A stretch of DNA of 64,000 nt from JANNBN01 sp031430595 (GCA_031430595.1 JANPBU010000052.1:62001-126000), one strand, 5' to 3'; positions 18,000-27,300 are shown, counted from the first letter of the stretch. Notes: generated by a model not told the origin, from the letters alone. Made by a program: numbers and translations.

Positions 18000-18084
18000 A
18001 TTTCCGCCAGGTCCATGGCCCGACCGGCAGTTGAGGTGACTGATGTGACCCCTTCACAGTTCGCGGCAACACTTCCTTCCGGTC

Positions 18085-18090
18085 TACCGT
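18085..18090 (+). promoter_or_regulatory. -10 box, leaderless geranylgeranyl-reductase-like gene
   Basis: TACCGT lies 7 bases before ATG 18098; no Shine-Dalgarno sequence is present. Confidence 0.5.
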
Positions 18091-18097
18091 TTAGATA

Positions 18098-19387
18098 ATG
18101 CGTGCTTTACCCGCCATTCAAACAGCTGCTGCCCCGAATTCGGCGAATGCAATCACCGCAGACTACATCACCGCAGACGTGGTCATCATTGGTGCGGGCC
18201 CGGCAGGCACAGCGGCCGGAATAACCCTGGCGAAATCAGGCAAACGAGTAGTCATCATCGACAAGGCGACGTTTCCTCGCGACAAATGCTGCGGAGATGG
18301 CCTCACAACCGGGTGCCTTCGACGCCTTCACGCGTTGGGTTTGGATCGGACAAAGGTGGCGTCGTGGCAAGACGTCAACGATGTTTTTGTGGCGTCGGCG
18401 AAGGGCCGCACGGTCCACCTTCCGCTCCCAAGGGGCCAGGGTCGATTTGCAGCAGTCGCCCGCCGCACCGATCTCGATGCTGCGTTGGTAGACCTCGCTC
18501 GGGAACACCGCGTGATTATTCACGAAGGGCATGCGTTGACGACGGCCACTCAAAATAGCGATGGGGTGATTATCGAGGCCGTAGGTTTGCCGCCAATTCG
18601 TGCACCTTATGTTATTGGTGCAGACGGAATGTGGTCAGCGTTACGCAAACAAATCGTTGGTCCAGTGCGTGGTGGCCCAACCGACCCGTACCTCGGTGAG
18701 TGGCATGCGTACAGACAATATTTCTCAAACGTCAACACCCCAGAATCACGAAACCTCTGGGTGTGGTTTGAACCTGATTTGCTACCCGGTTACGCGTGGT
18801 GCTTCCCACTGCCAAACGGAGGGGTCAATTTTGGGTTTGGTATCGAGCGAACACAAAATGTCGCCACGAAAACTATGAAGGCGACATGGGCTTCACTGCT
18901 TACACGACCAAATATCCGTGCGGTCATGGGCGATCAGGCAATTCCTGAAGACTCGCCAAAAGCATGGCCCATTCCCTGTGGCGTCAATCATGCGGTACTC
19001 AGCAGCGGGCGCGCATTGTTTGTCGGTGATGCCGCCCTCGCCTGCGACGTGTTAACCGGCGAAGGTATTGGTCAAGCGTTACAAACCGGAATGTCAGCAG
19101 CACGCGCCATCCTCATCGGGCAGGGCGATGTGTCAAACGTTAGAGACACGTACGAGTCTGATGTTCGACAGGAGCTTGAACCCGATCACCGAATGTCAGA
19201 GATGCTGACCAAGTTGATGCATCATCCGAAAATTTGTGAGGCAGCGATTGGCATTGCCGGAACATCGGAATGGACTCGCAAAAACTTTGCTCGCTGGTTG
19301 TTTGAGGACTATCCGCGTGGCATTGCACTCACACCAAGTCGATGGTCGAGAGGTGCCCTCTCCGGCAAAGGGGCCTGGGCCGACTAA
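18098..19387 (+). CDS. Geranylgeranyl reductase-family flavoprotein
   Basis: A 429-residue FAD enzyme of the GGR/PHBH-like group, which reduces isoprenoid double bonds (chlorophyll side chain, archaeal lipids, menaquinone tail) or hydroxylates aromatic rings. The N-terminal fold VVIIGAGPAGTAA is at 28-40, the group-specific PRDKCCGDG at 60-68 (PxxKxCGxG), and the second FAD motif FVGDAALACDVLTGEGIGQAL near residue 308. It stands before an acyl-CoA dehydrogenase gene 66 bases away. No quinone biosynthesis genes are near, so MenJ-like saturation of menaquinone is possible but not shown. The TACCGT box sets the start. Family certain, substrate open. Confidence 0.85.
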   Translation: MRALPAIQTAAAPNSANAITADYITADVVIIGAGPAGTAAGITLAKSGKRVVIIDKATFPRDKCCGDGLTTGCLRRLHALGLDRTKVASWQDVNDVFVASAKGRTVHLPLPRGQGRFAAVARRTDLDAALVDLAREHRVIIHEGHALTTATQNSDGVIIEAVGLPPIRAPYVIGADGMWSALRKQIVGPVRGGPTDPYLGEWHAYRQYFSNVNTPESRNLWVWFEPDLLPGYAWCFPLPNGGVNFGFGIERTQNVATKTMKATWASLLTRPNIRAVMGDQAIPEDSPKAWPIPCGVNHAVLSSGRALFVGDAALACDVLTGEGIGQALQTGMSAARAILIGQGDVSNVRDTYESDVRQELEPDHRMSEMLTKLMHHPKICEAAIGIAGTSEWTRKNFARWLFEDYPRGIALTPSRWSRGALSGKGAWAD

Positions 19388-19453
19388 CTACCCGAAGACC
19401 GGGCGATGCGGCAAACTTTTGCGTTTCCCGCCCCATTCAAGTAACCATTTGGC

Positions 19454-20662
19454 ATGGACTTCGACCTTCCCTCCGAAAACGATCCTCGACGGGCCGAGGT
19501 TCGCAATTGGCTAGAAGATCATCCGGCTCCGTCCGGCCACGACCTCGCCGCCGCAGGTTACGTTGCACCGCATTGGCCACAACCCTGGGGTCTCTCGGCA
19601 GATCCGATCCACCAACTCATCATTGATGACGAGCTCAACCGGGCCGCAGTTCGGCGACCATCCAACGCAATTGGCATCGGTTGGGCTGGCCCGACGCTTC
19701 TTATGGCCGGAACCCTGGCTCAAAAAGATCGTTACCTCATGCCGATTCTGTCAGGGGAAGAATTTTGGTGTCAGCTGTTTTCTGAACCCGACTCAGGTTC
19801 AGACCTGGCCAGTATTTCAACCCGGGCCGTGCGAGACGGTGAAAACTACGTGGTGAACGGTTCGAAAATTTGGACGTCTGGTGGGCACCACTCAAAGTTC
19901 GGCATTTTGATTGCTCGAACCGATACCGAGGTGTCGAAGCACCGGGGCATCTCGTACTTCATTTGCCCGATGGATTTACCGGGAATCACCATGCAACCCG
20001 TGATCGATATGACACGTGCACATAGCTTCAACCAAGTGTTCTTCGATGACGTCATGCTTCCGGCTGATTGCCTTGTCGGGCACGAGAACGACGGTTGGCG
20101 ACTCGCAAAAGTGACGCTAGGGAATGAGCGAGTGAGCCTGTCGGGTGCCGGTTCATTGTGGGGGACCGGGCCATCCGCAGATGACCTCATTCAGTTGGTG
20201 AAAGCCCAGGGTGGCTGCAACGACCCGTACCTTAGAGACCGGATCGCGAAGCTGTACATCGAGGCTGAAACGCTCCGGCTTATGAGACTACGTACACTTA
20301 CATCTCGTTTGAGTGGTCGCGAGCCGGGCGCCGAGGCGAGCGTACAAAAACTGTACGCAGACGAGCACGGCCAGCACGTGATGGAACTGGCTAAAGAGTT
20401 GGCTGGGGCGCACGGCATGATCGAAGGGTCAGGTCCGGTGGGCACGCTTTCTCATTCGGGAAGCCCCACTGAAAACAAGACCCACGCCCAGTACGACGAT
20501 GTTGACCCCATTTGGCATTACGGCTACTTGTTCAGCCCGGCACTAACGGTCGGAGGTGGCACCTGGGCCGTCCAGCGAAACATCGTGGCCGAACGGGCAC
20601 TCGGTTTGCCGCACGACATCGACGTCGAAAAGGGCAAGACCTGGTCAGAAACCCGCCGCTAA
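19454..20662 (+). CDS. Acyl-CoA dehydrogenase
   Basis: A 402-residue FAD-dependent dehydrogenase that introduces an alpha-beta double bond in acyl-CoA esters. SEPDSGSDLASI (about 115-126) and GSKIWTSGGHHS (about 137-148) are the family's middle-domain motifs; the last domain ends with GGGTWAVQRNIVAERALGLP, the usual FAD/substrate end. The electron acceptor would be ETF, not encoded here. The form resembles the actinobacterial FadE group with a short N-terminal helical domain, often linked to fatty acid or steroid side-chain breakdown. The HSD17B4-like SDR at 23710 could supply a later beta-oxidation step. No Shine-Dalgarno sequence or clear TANNNT box is seen. Confidence 0.92.
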   Translation: MDFDLPSENDPRRAEVRNWLEDHPAPSGHDLAAAGYVAPHWPQPWGLSADPIHQLIIDDELNRAAVRRPSNAIGIGWAGPTLLMAGTLAQKDRYLMPILSGEEFWCQLFSEPDSGSDLASISTRAVRDGENYVVNGSKIWTSGGHHSKFGILIARTDTEVSKHRGISYFICPMDLPGITMQPVIDMTRAHSFNQVFFDDVMLPADCLVGHENDGWRLAKVTLGNERVSLSGAGSLWGTGPSADDLIQLVKAQGGCNDPYLRDRIAKLYIEAETLRLMRLRTLTSRLSGREPGAEASVQKLYADEHGQHVMELAKELAGAHGMIEGSGPVGTLSHSGSPTENKTHAQYDDVDPIWHYGYLFSPALTVGGGTWAVQRNIVAERALGLPHDIDVEKGKTWSETRR

Positions 20663-20710
20663 CCCCGCCCTTCCCCCGTCCGCCAAGCACCCCACCCCGC
20701 ACCCCGCACC

Positions 20711-20796
20711 TGTGCCAGGTTCAACTATTCTGTGCCGGGTTTAACGGCCGAACAACCTGGCACAGAACAGGACAACCCGGCACACGATGTGCCGGG
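20711..20796. repeat. Long palindromic repeat built from TGTGCCRGGTT units
   Basis: Units read + at 20711-20721 (TGTGCCAGGTT) and 20731-20741 (TGTGCCGGGTT), then inverted at 20754-20764 and 20774-20784, with a partial fifth at 20788-20796. The two halves (20711-20741 and 20754-20784) are inverted repeats of about 31 bp, mismatched mainly in the inner spacers. It lies between convergent genes and follows a C-rich stretch at 20663-20710. It is probably a REP-type element that also works as a terminator. Confidence 0.8.
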
Positions 20797-20856
20797 CTGC
20801 GCAGTCACTCGAACTTCTGGGTAAAACGGGACTGGCTGAGAGTCCGTGGAACGGGG

Positions 20857-22191
20857 CTACTTGACGGCGGCCGCCACTGCAGGAGCAACTTCGGCTCCGG
20901 CTGCATCGAGACCAGAAAACGTCACTCCGGCAGGTGTGGCTAGCTCGACAATGAAGTACTTGAGCCCAGGCTGACCCGCGACCGGCAGTGTCGCCTTCCG
21001 AACGACTTCGGCTGCCCCGGACTTGGCTACGACAGTTGCAACGTTCGACCCGACGATTCCGACAGCGAACGACTTACCGCTTGCGGTAACCGGGCTCCAA
21101 GCCAACGAGTTAGGGGACGTAAAGCCGAGGATGCAAGTCTTGGTTGACACGCCGCCAGCAGCGAAGACGAGACACTGTCCGTCGACATAGGCACTGAAGG
21201 GAACGGTCGCAACAGTTTCGGCTACAACCGGTGTCGTATTTGCGGGTACACCTGTGTCGCCGGGCCCAACAGGAGGAGCAACTTGATCGGCTGCAGCAAT
21301 AGCTACAGTCCAAGCCGCTTCAGTAACCGGAACCAACGCTGCCGCAATCGCCACGATGCCGGCATCATTGAATTCGGTTGAACGAATTTCGACCAACAGG
21401 TTCGGCTGTTCCATCCACACGACGGTGGTGCCAGAAAGACGCTGCGAAATGTATCCGGGCTTACCGTTGACCGTGAACGGAACGTAGGTTGACCCAGCAC
21501 CCAGATAGGCAATGTCGATGTAGTTCGTCACAACGTTCGATACGAACAACTCAATTTGTTCATCGGCCGGGTTAGACCACAGCACCCCGTAAGAGCTACT
21601 CGACAGGCTCGACAGCTGACCGGCATACACAGTCGCTGTTCCGACAGGCTTTTTCTTCAAACCGAACGAAGCATCTGGAAGTTTGGTAGGAACCACTGAA
21701 GCAGCCGTGGCAAGCGCAACCTTTTGGGTAACACCGGTGGTGCTGACCTGCAACCAACGACCCTTTTCGTACCAGTCAATACGGGTTTCGCCACCTTCGG
21801 TGAACACCGCGCCGTTGGTTCCGCGAACCTTGATCTTTTTGGCACCGTCACTCAGGCGGCTGGGAAGAATTGATTCAACGAATGTTGACTTTCCGGCGGG
21901 GATCGAGCCAATGAAGAACTCTTTTGTGCTGCCGGCATCACGAAGTAGGTGCACGTAGTATACGTTCGTACTCGGCCCATTTCGGTTGAACGAGTCATCG
22001 ATCGTGTAACCGGCTGGCACTGCCGTTGGTAGCAATCGAGGTGCCGGCCCAACTTCTTGGGCACCGGCTGGCGTTACAAGACCAACCATCACAGCGACTA
22101 CCGAGGCCGCGACCCCAATGGCACGGGGCGCAATTCGAGGGAACAGGCGGCGGCGCGCACCCATACCTTCACTAAACGAAACCTTGTTCAT
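20857..22191 (-). CDS. Secreted protein of unknown function
   Basis: A 444-residue protein with a Sec signal peptide: a positively charged start, a hydrophobic core at about 24-40, and a likely cut after PAGA at about 44. The mature part is rich in Val, Ala, Ser and Thr and looks all-beta. It is divided by a Pro/Thr-rich linker near residues 298-318 (QVAPPVGPGDTGVPANTTP) into a large N-terminal and a smaller C-terminal domain; the second holds two Cys (DGQCLVFAA and TKTCILGF) that could pair. No enzyme motif was recognised. ATG has GGAGGG 7 bases upstream. Possibly a surface or envelope protein. Confidence 0.7.
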   Translation of the reverse strand: MNKVSFSEGMGARRRLFPRIAPRAIGVAASVVAVMVGLVTPAGAQEVGPAPRLLPTAVPAGYTIDDSFNRNGPSTNVYYVHLLRDAGSTKEFFIGSIPAGKSTFVESILPSRLSDGAKKIKVRGTNGAVFTEGGETRIDWYEKGRWLQVSTTGVTQKVALATAASVVPTKLPDASFGLKKKPVGTATVYAGQLSSLSSSSYGVLWSNPADEQIELFVSNVVTNYIDIAYLGAGSTYVPFTVNGKPGYISQRLSGTTVVWMEQPNLLVEIRSTEFNDAGIVAIAAALVPVTEAAWTVAIAAADQVAPPVGPGDTGVPANTTPVVAETVATVPFSAYVDGQCLVFAAGGVSTKTCILGFTSPNSLAWSPVTASGKSFAVGIVGSNVATVVAKSGAAEVVRKATLPVAGQPGLKYFIVELATPAGVTFSGLDAAGAEVAPAVAAAVK

Positions 22192-22221
22192 ATTTCCCTC
22201 CAGGGGTTGTTGGCACCCACG

Positions 22222-22584
22222 TTAGGGGGTTCGCCGTTGTGGGTTGTTACCGCCGCTACCCGAGGTTCGGGTAACAACATGTGTGCGAGCAATATCGACC
22301 GGACGAAGCCATTCACCCATCTGTAGGTCAACCTGTTCGCATTGTTCCATGGTTATACGTTTCCACTGCTCAAGACTGTTCCACCAAATCATGACAATCA
22401 CCCGATTTTCATCATCCTCGGGAAGCCAGACCTCTTTATATTCGAACCCATCGCAGGTTGACAAAAAGGCAGTCCAGACCGCAGCCTCGACTTCAAGGAA
22501 TTGTTCGCGCTCAGCCTGGGCAACGACAAACTGCAGTTCTTCTATAACCATGCCGACGGTTGTTTGGGCGAGAGTGTTTTCCAT
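22222..22584 (-). CDS. TIGR03792-like / antibiotic-biosynthesis-monooxygenase-fold protein
   Basis: A 120-residue protein whose core (MVIEELQFVV, then VWTAFLSTCDGFEYKEVWLPEDD, then WWNSLEQWKRI) fits the small ferredoxin-like ABM-fold family TIGR03792, as recalled from cyanobacteria. Such proteins are dimeric and some act as heme or quinone monooxygenases; no catalytic residue can be assigned here. Family members usually start at the Met-Val-Ile-Glu stretch, which corresponds to ATG 22551; the ATG at 22584 adds 11 residues. A 20-residue polar tail follows the domain. It sits between the secreted protein and the GT2 gene, all on minus. Confidence 0.6.
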   Translation of the reverse strand: MENTLAQTTVGMVIEELQFVVAQAEREQFLEVEAAVWTAFLSTCDGFEYKEVWLPEDDENRVIVMIWWNSLEQWKRITMEQCEQVDLQMGEWLRPVDIARTHVVTRTSGSGGNNPQRRTP

Positions 22585-22664
22585 TGGTCACATGATGGTC
22601 GAAGAACGAAGCGGATGGGTACGTTGGCGACCACGAATCAGATTGCCGGGTGAGTACTTACTTA

Positions 22665-23561
22665 TCATCGAAGCGTCTTGATCATGCGGCGTGCCCGAAG
22701 AACATCACGGATCATCATTATTGGCGCAGTGAACTGATTGACACTCGATCCCTCAGAGTGGCGCCAATGGACGGGATGCTCAACGACGACGAGGTTCAGC
22801 GCTTGAGCACGTAACAAGATTTCGACATCGAACGCAAACCCTTCAGTGACCATTGGTTGAACAATCTTTCTAACCGTTTCGGCAGTGAAGATTTTGCAGG
22901 CACACTGAGTGTCTTGAACGCCGGTTGGTGCAAGCCGCTGAGTCAAACTTGTAAAGGTGAGCGACATCAACCGCCGCAGTTTCGGTTGACGCTCAAGATT
23001 TACGACCCGCTGCCCAACGATCATGTCGGCATGTTCTGAACGAAGACGCTCGAGCATCGTGTCGAGTACTTCGGGGTTCAGCGAAAGGTCAGCATCGATG
23101 AATGCCGCATACGGCGAGTTTCGGGGGAGGGTAGAAATGATTCCGGCCCGAACCGCTGCACCTTTTCCCCTGTTTCGCCCCAGCGACTCAATGCGTGGCT
23201 GATGAACGAATCCGCGATGTTTGATGGCCCGAGCCACAGTGATCAGGGTGTCATCGGATGATCCATCGTCAACGAAAACAAACTCGACACCAGTGCGATT
23301 GAGTGACGACGAAACCAACTTGTCGATGGACTTTTCGATGCGTGCGGCTTCGTTGAACATCGGAACAACGATGGAAAGCTCGATCGTTTGAGTTTTGCGG
23401 TTCAACCCAACATGCTGAGCAGATGTCGATGCTGCCCACGCAGCACCGATCAATTGATCAGAAACCGACTTCTTTTGGCTTTCGAGCGCGTCGACGTGGG
23501 CAGGTTTGACCTCGGGACGGGGCGCTTCTGTTCGACTCGATGGCTGAAGGGATTGAGGCAT
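22665..23561 (-). CDS. Dolichyl-phosphate glucose synthase-like GT2 glycosyltransferase
   Basis: A 298-residue family-2 glycosyltransferase without membrane helices. After a polar leader of about 60 residues come VVPMFNEAARIEKSI (nucleotide-sugar binding), EFVFVDDGSSDDT, NRGKGAAVRAGI, and the metal-binding FIDADLSLNP, and then DTQCACKIF, all typical of Alg5-like enzymes that move glucose or another hexose from UDP-sugar to a polyprenyl phosphate. The product would be a lipid-linked donor for extracytoplasmic GT-C enzymes; the GT-C-like protein at 16362 could be a user (inference). No membrane segment follows the catalytic domain, in contrast to GtrB/ArnC. Confidence 0.85.
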   Translation of the reverse strand: MPQSLQPSSRTEAPRPEVKPAHVDALESQKKSVSDQLIGAAWAASTSAQHVGLNRKTQTIELSIVVPMFNEAARIEKSIDKLVSSSLNRTGVEFVFVDDGSSDDTLITVARAIKHRGFVHQPRIESLGRNRGKGAAVRAGIISTLPRNSPYAAFIDADLSLNPEVLDTMLERLRSEHADMIVGQRVVNLERQPKLRRLMSLTFTSLTQRLAPTGVQDTQCACKIFTAETVRKIVQPMVTEGFAFDVEILLRAQALNLVVVEHPVHWRHSEGSSVNQFTAPIMMIRDVLRARRMIKTLR

Positions 23562-23709
23562 GGCTGACCATCTGCTTCTTCGGCGTTCGAGGTGATGTGA
23601 CTTGAGCGATTTAGTGAGTTCGTTGTTCGCTTGCGGGGCGAACTACGGTTCACGGGGCCATACGCGCCAATTCCAGGTTCCTCTCACCTTCTGCTTAAGG
23701 AGTTCGTCC

Positions 23710-24612
23710 ATGTCTGACGGATCGCTGTCATTTGAAAACCGAGTTGCTGTCATCACTGGTGCTGGTGGCGGTTTAGGCCGCGAGCATGCCCTGTTGTTGG
23801 CGTCGAGAGGTGCCCAGGTCGTGGTGAACGACCTCGGTGGGTCGGTTGACGGCAGTGGTGCCTCTGATGGCCCAGCGGCCAAGGTCGCTCAGGAAATCAA
23901 CGACCTTGGCGGGGTTGCAGTCATTGACGGCAATTCGGTTTCGACCCCTGAGGGCGGCGAAGCAATCATTCAAACGGCGATCGACGCGTTCGGTCGAGTC
24001 GACATTGTTATTAACAACGCCGGAATTTTACGTGACGGAACGTTTCACAAGATGACCCCAGAGCAAATTGACCTCGTGCTTGATGTCCATTTGAAGGGCG
24101 CGTTCAACGTGTCACGTCCGGCGTTCATCAAAATGCGTGAGCAAAGTTACGGCCGAATCGTCAATACCTCTTCAAGCAGCGGCATTCTCGGAAACTTCGG
24201 TCAGGCCAACTACGGCGCAGCAAAGATGGGCCTCGTTGGGCTCAGCCGAGTATTGGCGGCTGAAGGCGGCAAGTACAACATCAAGGTCAACGCACTCGCC
24301 CCAGTTGCACGTACGCGTATGACCGAGGATTTGCTTGGTGCAATGGCTGACCGCCTTGATCCGAAGTTGGTCGCACCCGTGGTTGCTTGGCTCGTACACG
24401 AAGATTGCCCCGTTACCGGTGAAATCTATTCGGTAGGTGGCGGTCGCGTGTCACGATTCTTCATTGGTATGACCGAGGGATACTTCAATGCAAACCTCAC
24501 CCTCGAAGACGTACGCGACCACTTTGACGAAGTACGCGATGAAACGGGATACACCGTGCCGGCTGGCCCGGCCGAAGAGTTTGGTGCACTTATGAAACGC
24601 TTTCAGAACTAA
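23710..24612 (+). CDS. Short-chain dehydrogenase, HSD17B4/(3R)-hydroxyacyl-CoA dehydrogenase-like
   Basis: A 300-residue SDR. The NAD(P) motif TGAGGGLG is at 16-23, NNAG at 102-105, the catalytic Ser in NTSSSSG near 155, and YxxxK as Tyr168/Lys172. VVNDLGGSVDGSG after beta-2 is the hallmark of the peroxisomal multifunctional enzyme type 2 dehydrogenase domain, which oxidises (3R)-hydroxyacyl-CoA. Here the hydratase and SCP2 domains are absent; a separate SCP2 protein lies at 47113. AAGGAG stands 7-8 bases before ATG 23710. An AarF kinase gene follows after 34 bases and is probably co-transcribed. A role in fatty acid or steroid side-chain oxidation is likely. Confidence 0.87.
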   Translation: MSDGSLSFENRVAVITGAGGGLGREHALLLASRGAQVVVNDLGGSVDGSGASDGPAAKVAQEINDLGGVAVIDGNSVSTPEGGEAIIQTAIDAFGRVDIVINNAGILRDGTFHKMTPEQIDLVLDVHLKGAFNVSRPAFIKMREQSYGRIVNTSSSSGILGNFGQANYGAAKMGLVGLSRVLAAEGGKYNIKVNALAPVARTRMTEDLLGAMADRLDPKLVAPVVAWLVHEDCPVTGEIYSVGGGRVSRFFIGMTEGYFNANLTLEDVRDHFDEVRDETGYTVPAGPAEEFGALMKRFQN

Positions 24613-24646
24613 TCAGAAGAACTGACCAAAAGAACTGACGAACTGA

Positions 24647-26161
24647 GTGTTTCGCTTCACCCCCACAAAACTTCAAACCCAACTTGCTGCGATCGTCACG
24701 ATCGCAGTGGTTGTCGCCCGCTGGAGAACGTCTGGTCGGCTGTTTCGTCGCCGATCAGCGGTTTCCGGTCCGGCGAGTCCGGTTGCACTTCTCGACAGAA
24801 CGAACCGAACGACAGAGCTTGTAAAAGTTGGTGCATCAACAGGTGCTGCCTATGTTGTTCATCAAGCCAAGCGATCGGTTGCTTCCGATGGCCGCAAGGT
24901 CGAACTCGATGAAGCGTTTGAACTGAAGTCAGCCGAACAAATCACAGCAGCGCTCGGAAACATGAAGGGCGTACTTATGAAGCTAGGCCAAATGGCCAGT
25001 TTCATAAACGATGGTTTCCCGGAACATCTACGAGACCAGCTAGCAACCTTGCAGTCAGATGCTCCACCAATGAGTGCCGAGTTGGCGGCCGGCGTCATCC
25101 GCGATGAACTCGGCGGTGAGCCACTCAAAGTGTTCGCAGAGTGGGATCCGAAACCACTTGCCTCAGCGTCAATTGGTCAGGTGCATCGAGCGCGGCTGCA
25201 CGACGGAACCGCAGTTGCTGTGAAGGTTCAATATCCCGGTGTAGAGCAAGCCATCAGTGCCGACCTTGCGAACACTTCGATGATTACCCACATGATGGGG
25301 GCTGTGTTTAAAGGCCTCGACGTGAAACCATTTGTTGAGGAACTTAAGCTTCGTGTTGGCGAAGAACTTGACTACAAACTCGAAGCTTCTCGTCAACGTC
25401 GCTTCGGTGAAATCTTTGCTGGGCACCCAACCATTGTTGTTCCCAAGGTGTTCGACGAGTACTCAACCGCAAAGGTATTGACTACTGCGCTTTCAGATGG
25501 CATTCGCTTTACCGACACCAAATCTTGGAACCAGGCCGATCGCGACTTGGCCGCTGAAACTATCTACCGATTCGTGTTCCGAAGCTTCAATCGGAACCTC
25601 ATATTCAACGGTGACCCGCACCCCGGCAACTACCTGTTCGAGCGTGGTGGCCCAATGGGTATACGGGTCGTCTTCCTCGACTTCGGGCTGGTTAAAGAGT
25701 TCACCGCCGAAGAGATGAACACGTTCTGGGGAATGATTCGTTATCAAGTCACCGAACGAGACACCACCAAGTATTTGGCAGCGGTAAAAGCTGCTGGTTT
25801 GTTGGTTGACGGCGCTCCGTTCAGTGCTGAAGAACTCATGGACTACTTCGGGTACTTCTACCACCCGGTGATGGAAGACAAACCGTTTACGTACACAAAT
25901 GAGTATGCGCGCGAAGCATTAAAGCGAACCTTCGATCCAAGCGGTGAACATAGCGACAAGATGAAGTGGTTCAACCTTCCGCCTGCCTTTGTTGTGTTGA
26001 ACCGTATTCAGTGGGGTTTGAACGCCGTGCTTGCCGGTTTGAATGCCACCAACAATTGGCGGGCGATTTCAGACGAACTCTGGCCGTTTGTTGAAGGGCC
26101 ACCGGCAACACCTCTCGGTAAACTTGAGCATGAATGGCAGCAAACGAGAGTGGCGTCCTAG
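24647..26161 (+). CDS. ABC1/AarF/UbiB-family atypical kinase
   Basis: A 504-residue protein of the UbiB/COQ8 family. The KxGQ motif is at 112-115 (KLGQ), the ASIGQVHRARL element that replaces the P-loop near 175-185, the metal and catalytic motif NGDPHPGNYLF near 323-333, and FLDFGLVK near 345. A hydrophobic start (AAIVTIAVVVA at about 14-24) may anchor it to the membrane. UbiB proteins support quinone biosynthesis or lipid handling by an ATPase activity; the precise role in actinobacteria is unknown. Start is GTG. The preceding 30 bases contain three GAACTGA copies and no Shine-Dalgarno sequence. Confidence 0.87.
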   Translation: MFRFTPTKLQTQLAAIVTIAVVVARWRTSGRLFRRRSAVSGPASPVALLDRTNRTTELVKVGASTGAAYVVHQAKRSVASDGRKVELDEAFELKSAEQITAALGNMKGVLMKLGQMASFINDGFPEHLRDQLATLQSDAPPMSAELAAGVIRDELGGEPLKVFAEWDPKPLASASIGQVHRARLHDGTAVAVKVQYPGVEQAISADLANTSMITHMMGAVFKGLDVKPFVEELKLRVGEELDYKLEASRQRRFGEIFAGHPTIVVPKVFDEYSTAKVLTTALSDGIRFTDTKSWNQADRDLAAETIYRFVFRSFNRNLIFNGDPHPGNYLFERGGPMGIRVVFLDFGLVKEFTAEEMNTFWGMIRYQVTERDTTKYLAAVKAAGLLVDGAPFSAEELMDYFGYFYHPVMEDKPFTYTNEYAREALKRTFDPSGEHSDKMKWFNLPPAFVVLNRIQWGLNAVLAGLNATNNWRAISDELWPFVEGPPATPLGKLEHEWQQTRVAS

Positions 26162-26188
26162 GTCGTATTCGGCTAGCCGCTGACGACG

Positions 26189-27292
26189 TCAGAAAAAGAT
26201 ATCTGCGAACGTAGAATCAACTGGTTGTTCAAGTTGGCCGTACCCGCATGACAGTGGGTCACGGTCAGTGCGCCACCGTTGAAACGCTCCGCTATGGCGC
26301 AGCCGGTCGCCCTGCATATGGTCGTAGGTGATCTCGCACACAAGTTCGGGTCGAAGCGGAACGAACGAAAGGTCTTTCGTACCGGTCCATCGGCTTTGAC
26401 CACCCGGTACACGCTGCCCACCTGCTGGCCCAGCGGCCTGTTCGGCTTCAATCCAACTTCCCCATGGGTGTAGCGACAAATCGTGAGCGATCAGCGGTGC
26501 CAATTCGTCGAGCATGGCCCGCCGTTTCGCGTCGGTGAAAGCCGACGTCACCCCAATGTGGTGCAGCCTGCCATCTTCACCATACAAACCAAGCAGTAAC
26601 GACCCGACCCCTAGGCCGTTCTTATGCATTCGGTATCCTGCAACCACACAATCAGCTGTGCGCTTATGTTTAATTTTCAACATAAGGCGCTTGTCGGGCT
26701 GGTAGGTAGTGTCGCGGTGCTTCGCTATCAACCCGTCGCACCCGGCACCCTCAAACCGAGTGAACCAGTCATGTGCCGTTGCAACATCGGTTGTGGTTGG
26801 TGTGAGACGAACCTTGTCATCCCAGATTGCATTGCAGGCCTCCAGCCTTCGACGCCGATCCTCATATCCATATGTGCGCAGATCATCACCACCCAGCGCT
26901 ATCAGGTCGAAGACGATCACGGTGGCTGGGGTTCGTTCGGCCAACATATTGACCCGGGATGCAGCAGGGTGTATTCGTTGCTGCAACGCATCGAAATCAA
27001 TCCGTTGTTTATTGTCGATCACCACAATCTCGGCATCGACAACGCAACGCTCAGGAAGCACTTGCCTCACTGCAGCAACAAGTTCAGGAAAGTATCGAGT
27101 CAACGGTTTCTCATTCCGACTTCCCAGTTCGATGTAGTCACCAGAACGAAAGATGATCGAGCGAAACCCGTCCCACTTTGGTTCGAAAGTCCAACCGTCT
27201 TCCAGAGGTATTGCAGCCACAGGCTTTGCCAGCATCGGCGATAGGGGCGGCCGAACCGGAAGGTCAGAAAAACGCTCAGGCACTCGATCCAC
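26189..27292 (-). CDS. ATP-dependent DNA ligase (LigC-like)
   Basis: A 367-residue polynucleotide ligase. The adenylated lysine is in EPKWDGFRS (Lys at about 39); the other nucleotidyltransferase motifs are present (ELGSRNEK, VVDAEIVV, DGLIAKHRD, and LMLKIKHKRTADCVVAGYR leading into the OB fold). It lacks the polymerase and nuclease domains of LigD and matches stand-alone LigC of mycobacteria, which acts in excision or back-up end-joining repair. No ku gene is in the window. GTG 27292 is preferred because a TAGCGT box lies 8 bases upstream on this strand; TTG 27343 would run into the divergent DUF72 gene. Confidence 0.88.
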   Translation of the reverse strand: MDRVPERFSDLPVRPPLSPMLAKPVAAIPLEDGWTFEPKWDGFRSIIFRSGDYIELGSRNEKPLTRYFPELVAAVRQVLPERCVVDAEIVVIDNKQRIDFDALQQRIHPAASRVNMLAERTPATVIVFDLIALGGDDLRTYGYEDRRRRLEACNAIWDDKVRLTPTTTDVATAHDWFTRFEGAGCDGLIAKHRDTTYQPDKRLMLKIKHKRTADCVVAGYRMHKNGLGVGSLLLGLYGEDGRLHHIGVTSAFTDAKRRAMLDELAPLIAHDLSLHPWGSWIEAEQAAGPAGGQRVPGGQSRWTGTKDLSFVPLRPELVCEITYDHMQGDRLRHSGAFQRWRTDRDPLSCGYGQLEQPVDSTFADIFF

Positions 27293-27300
27293 GAATCGAG

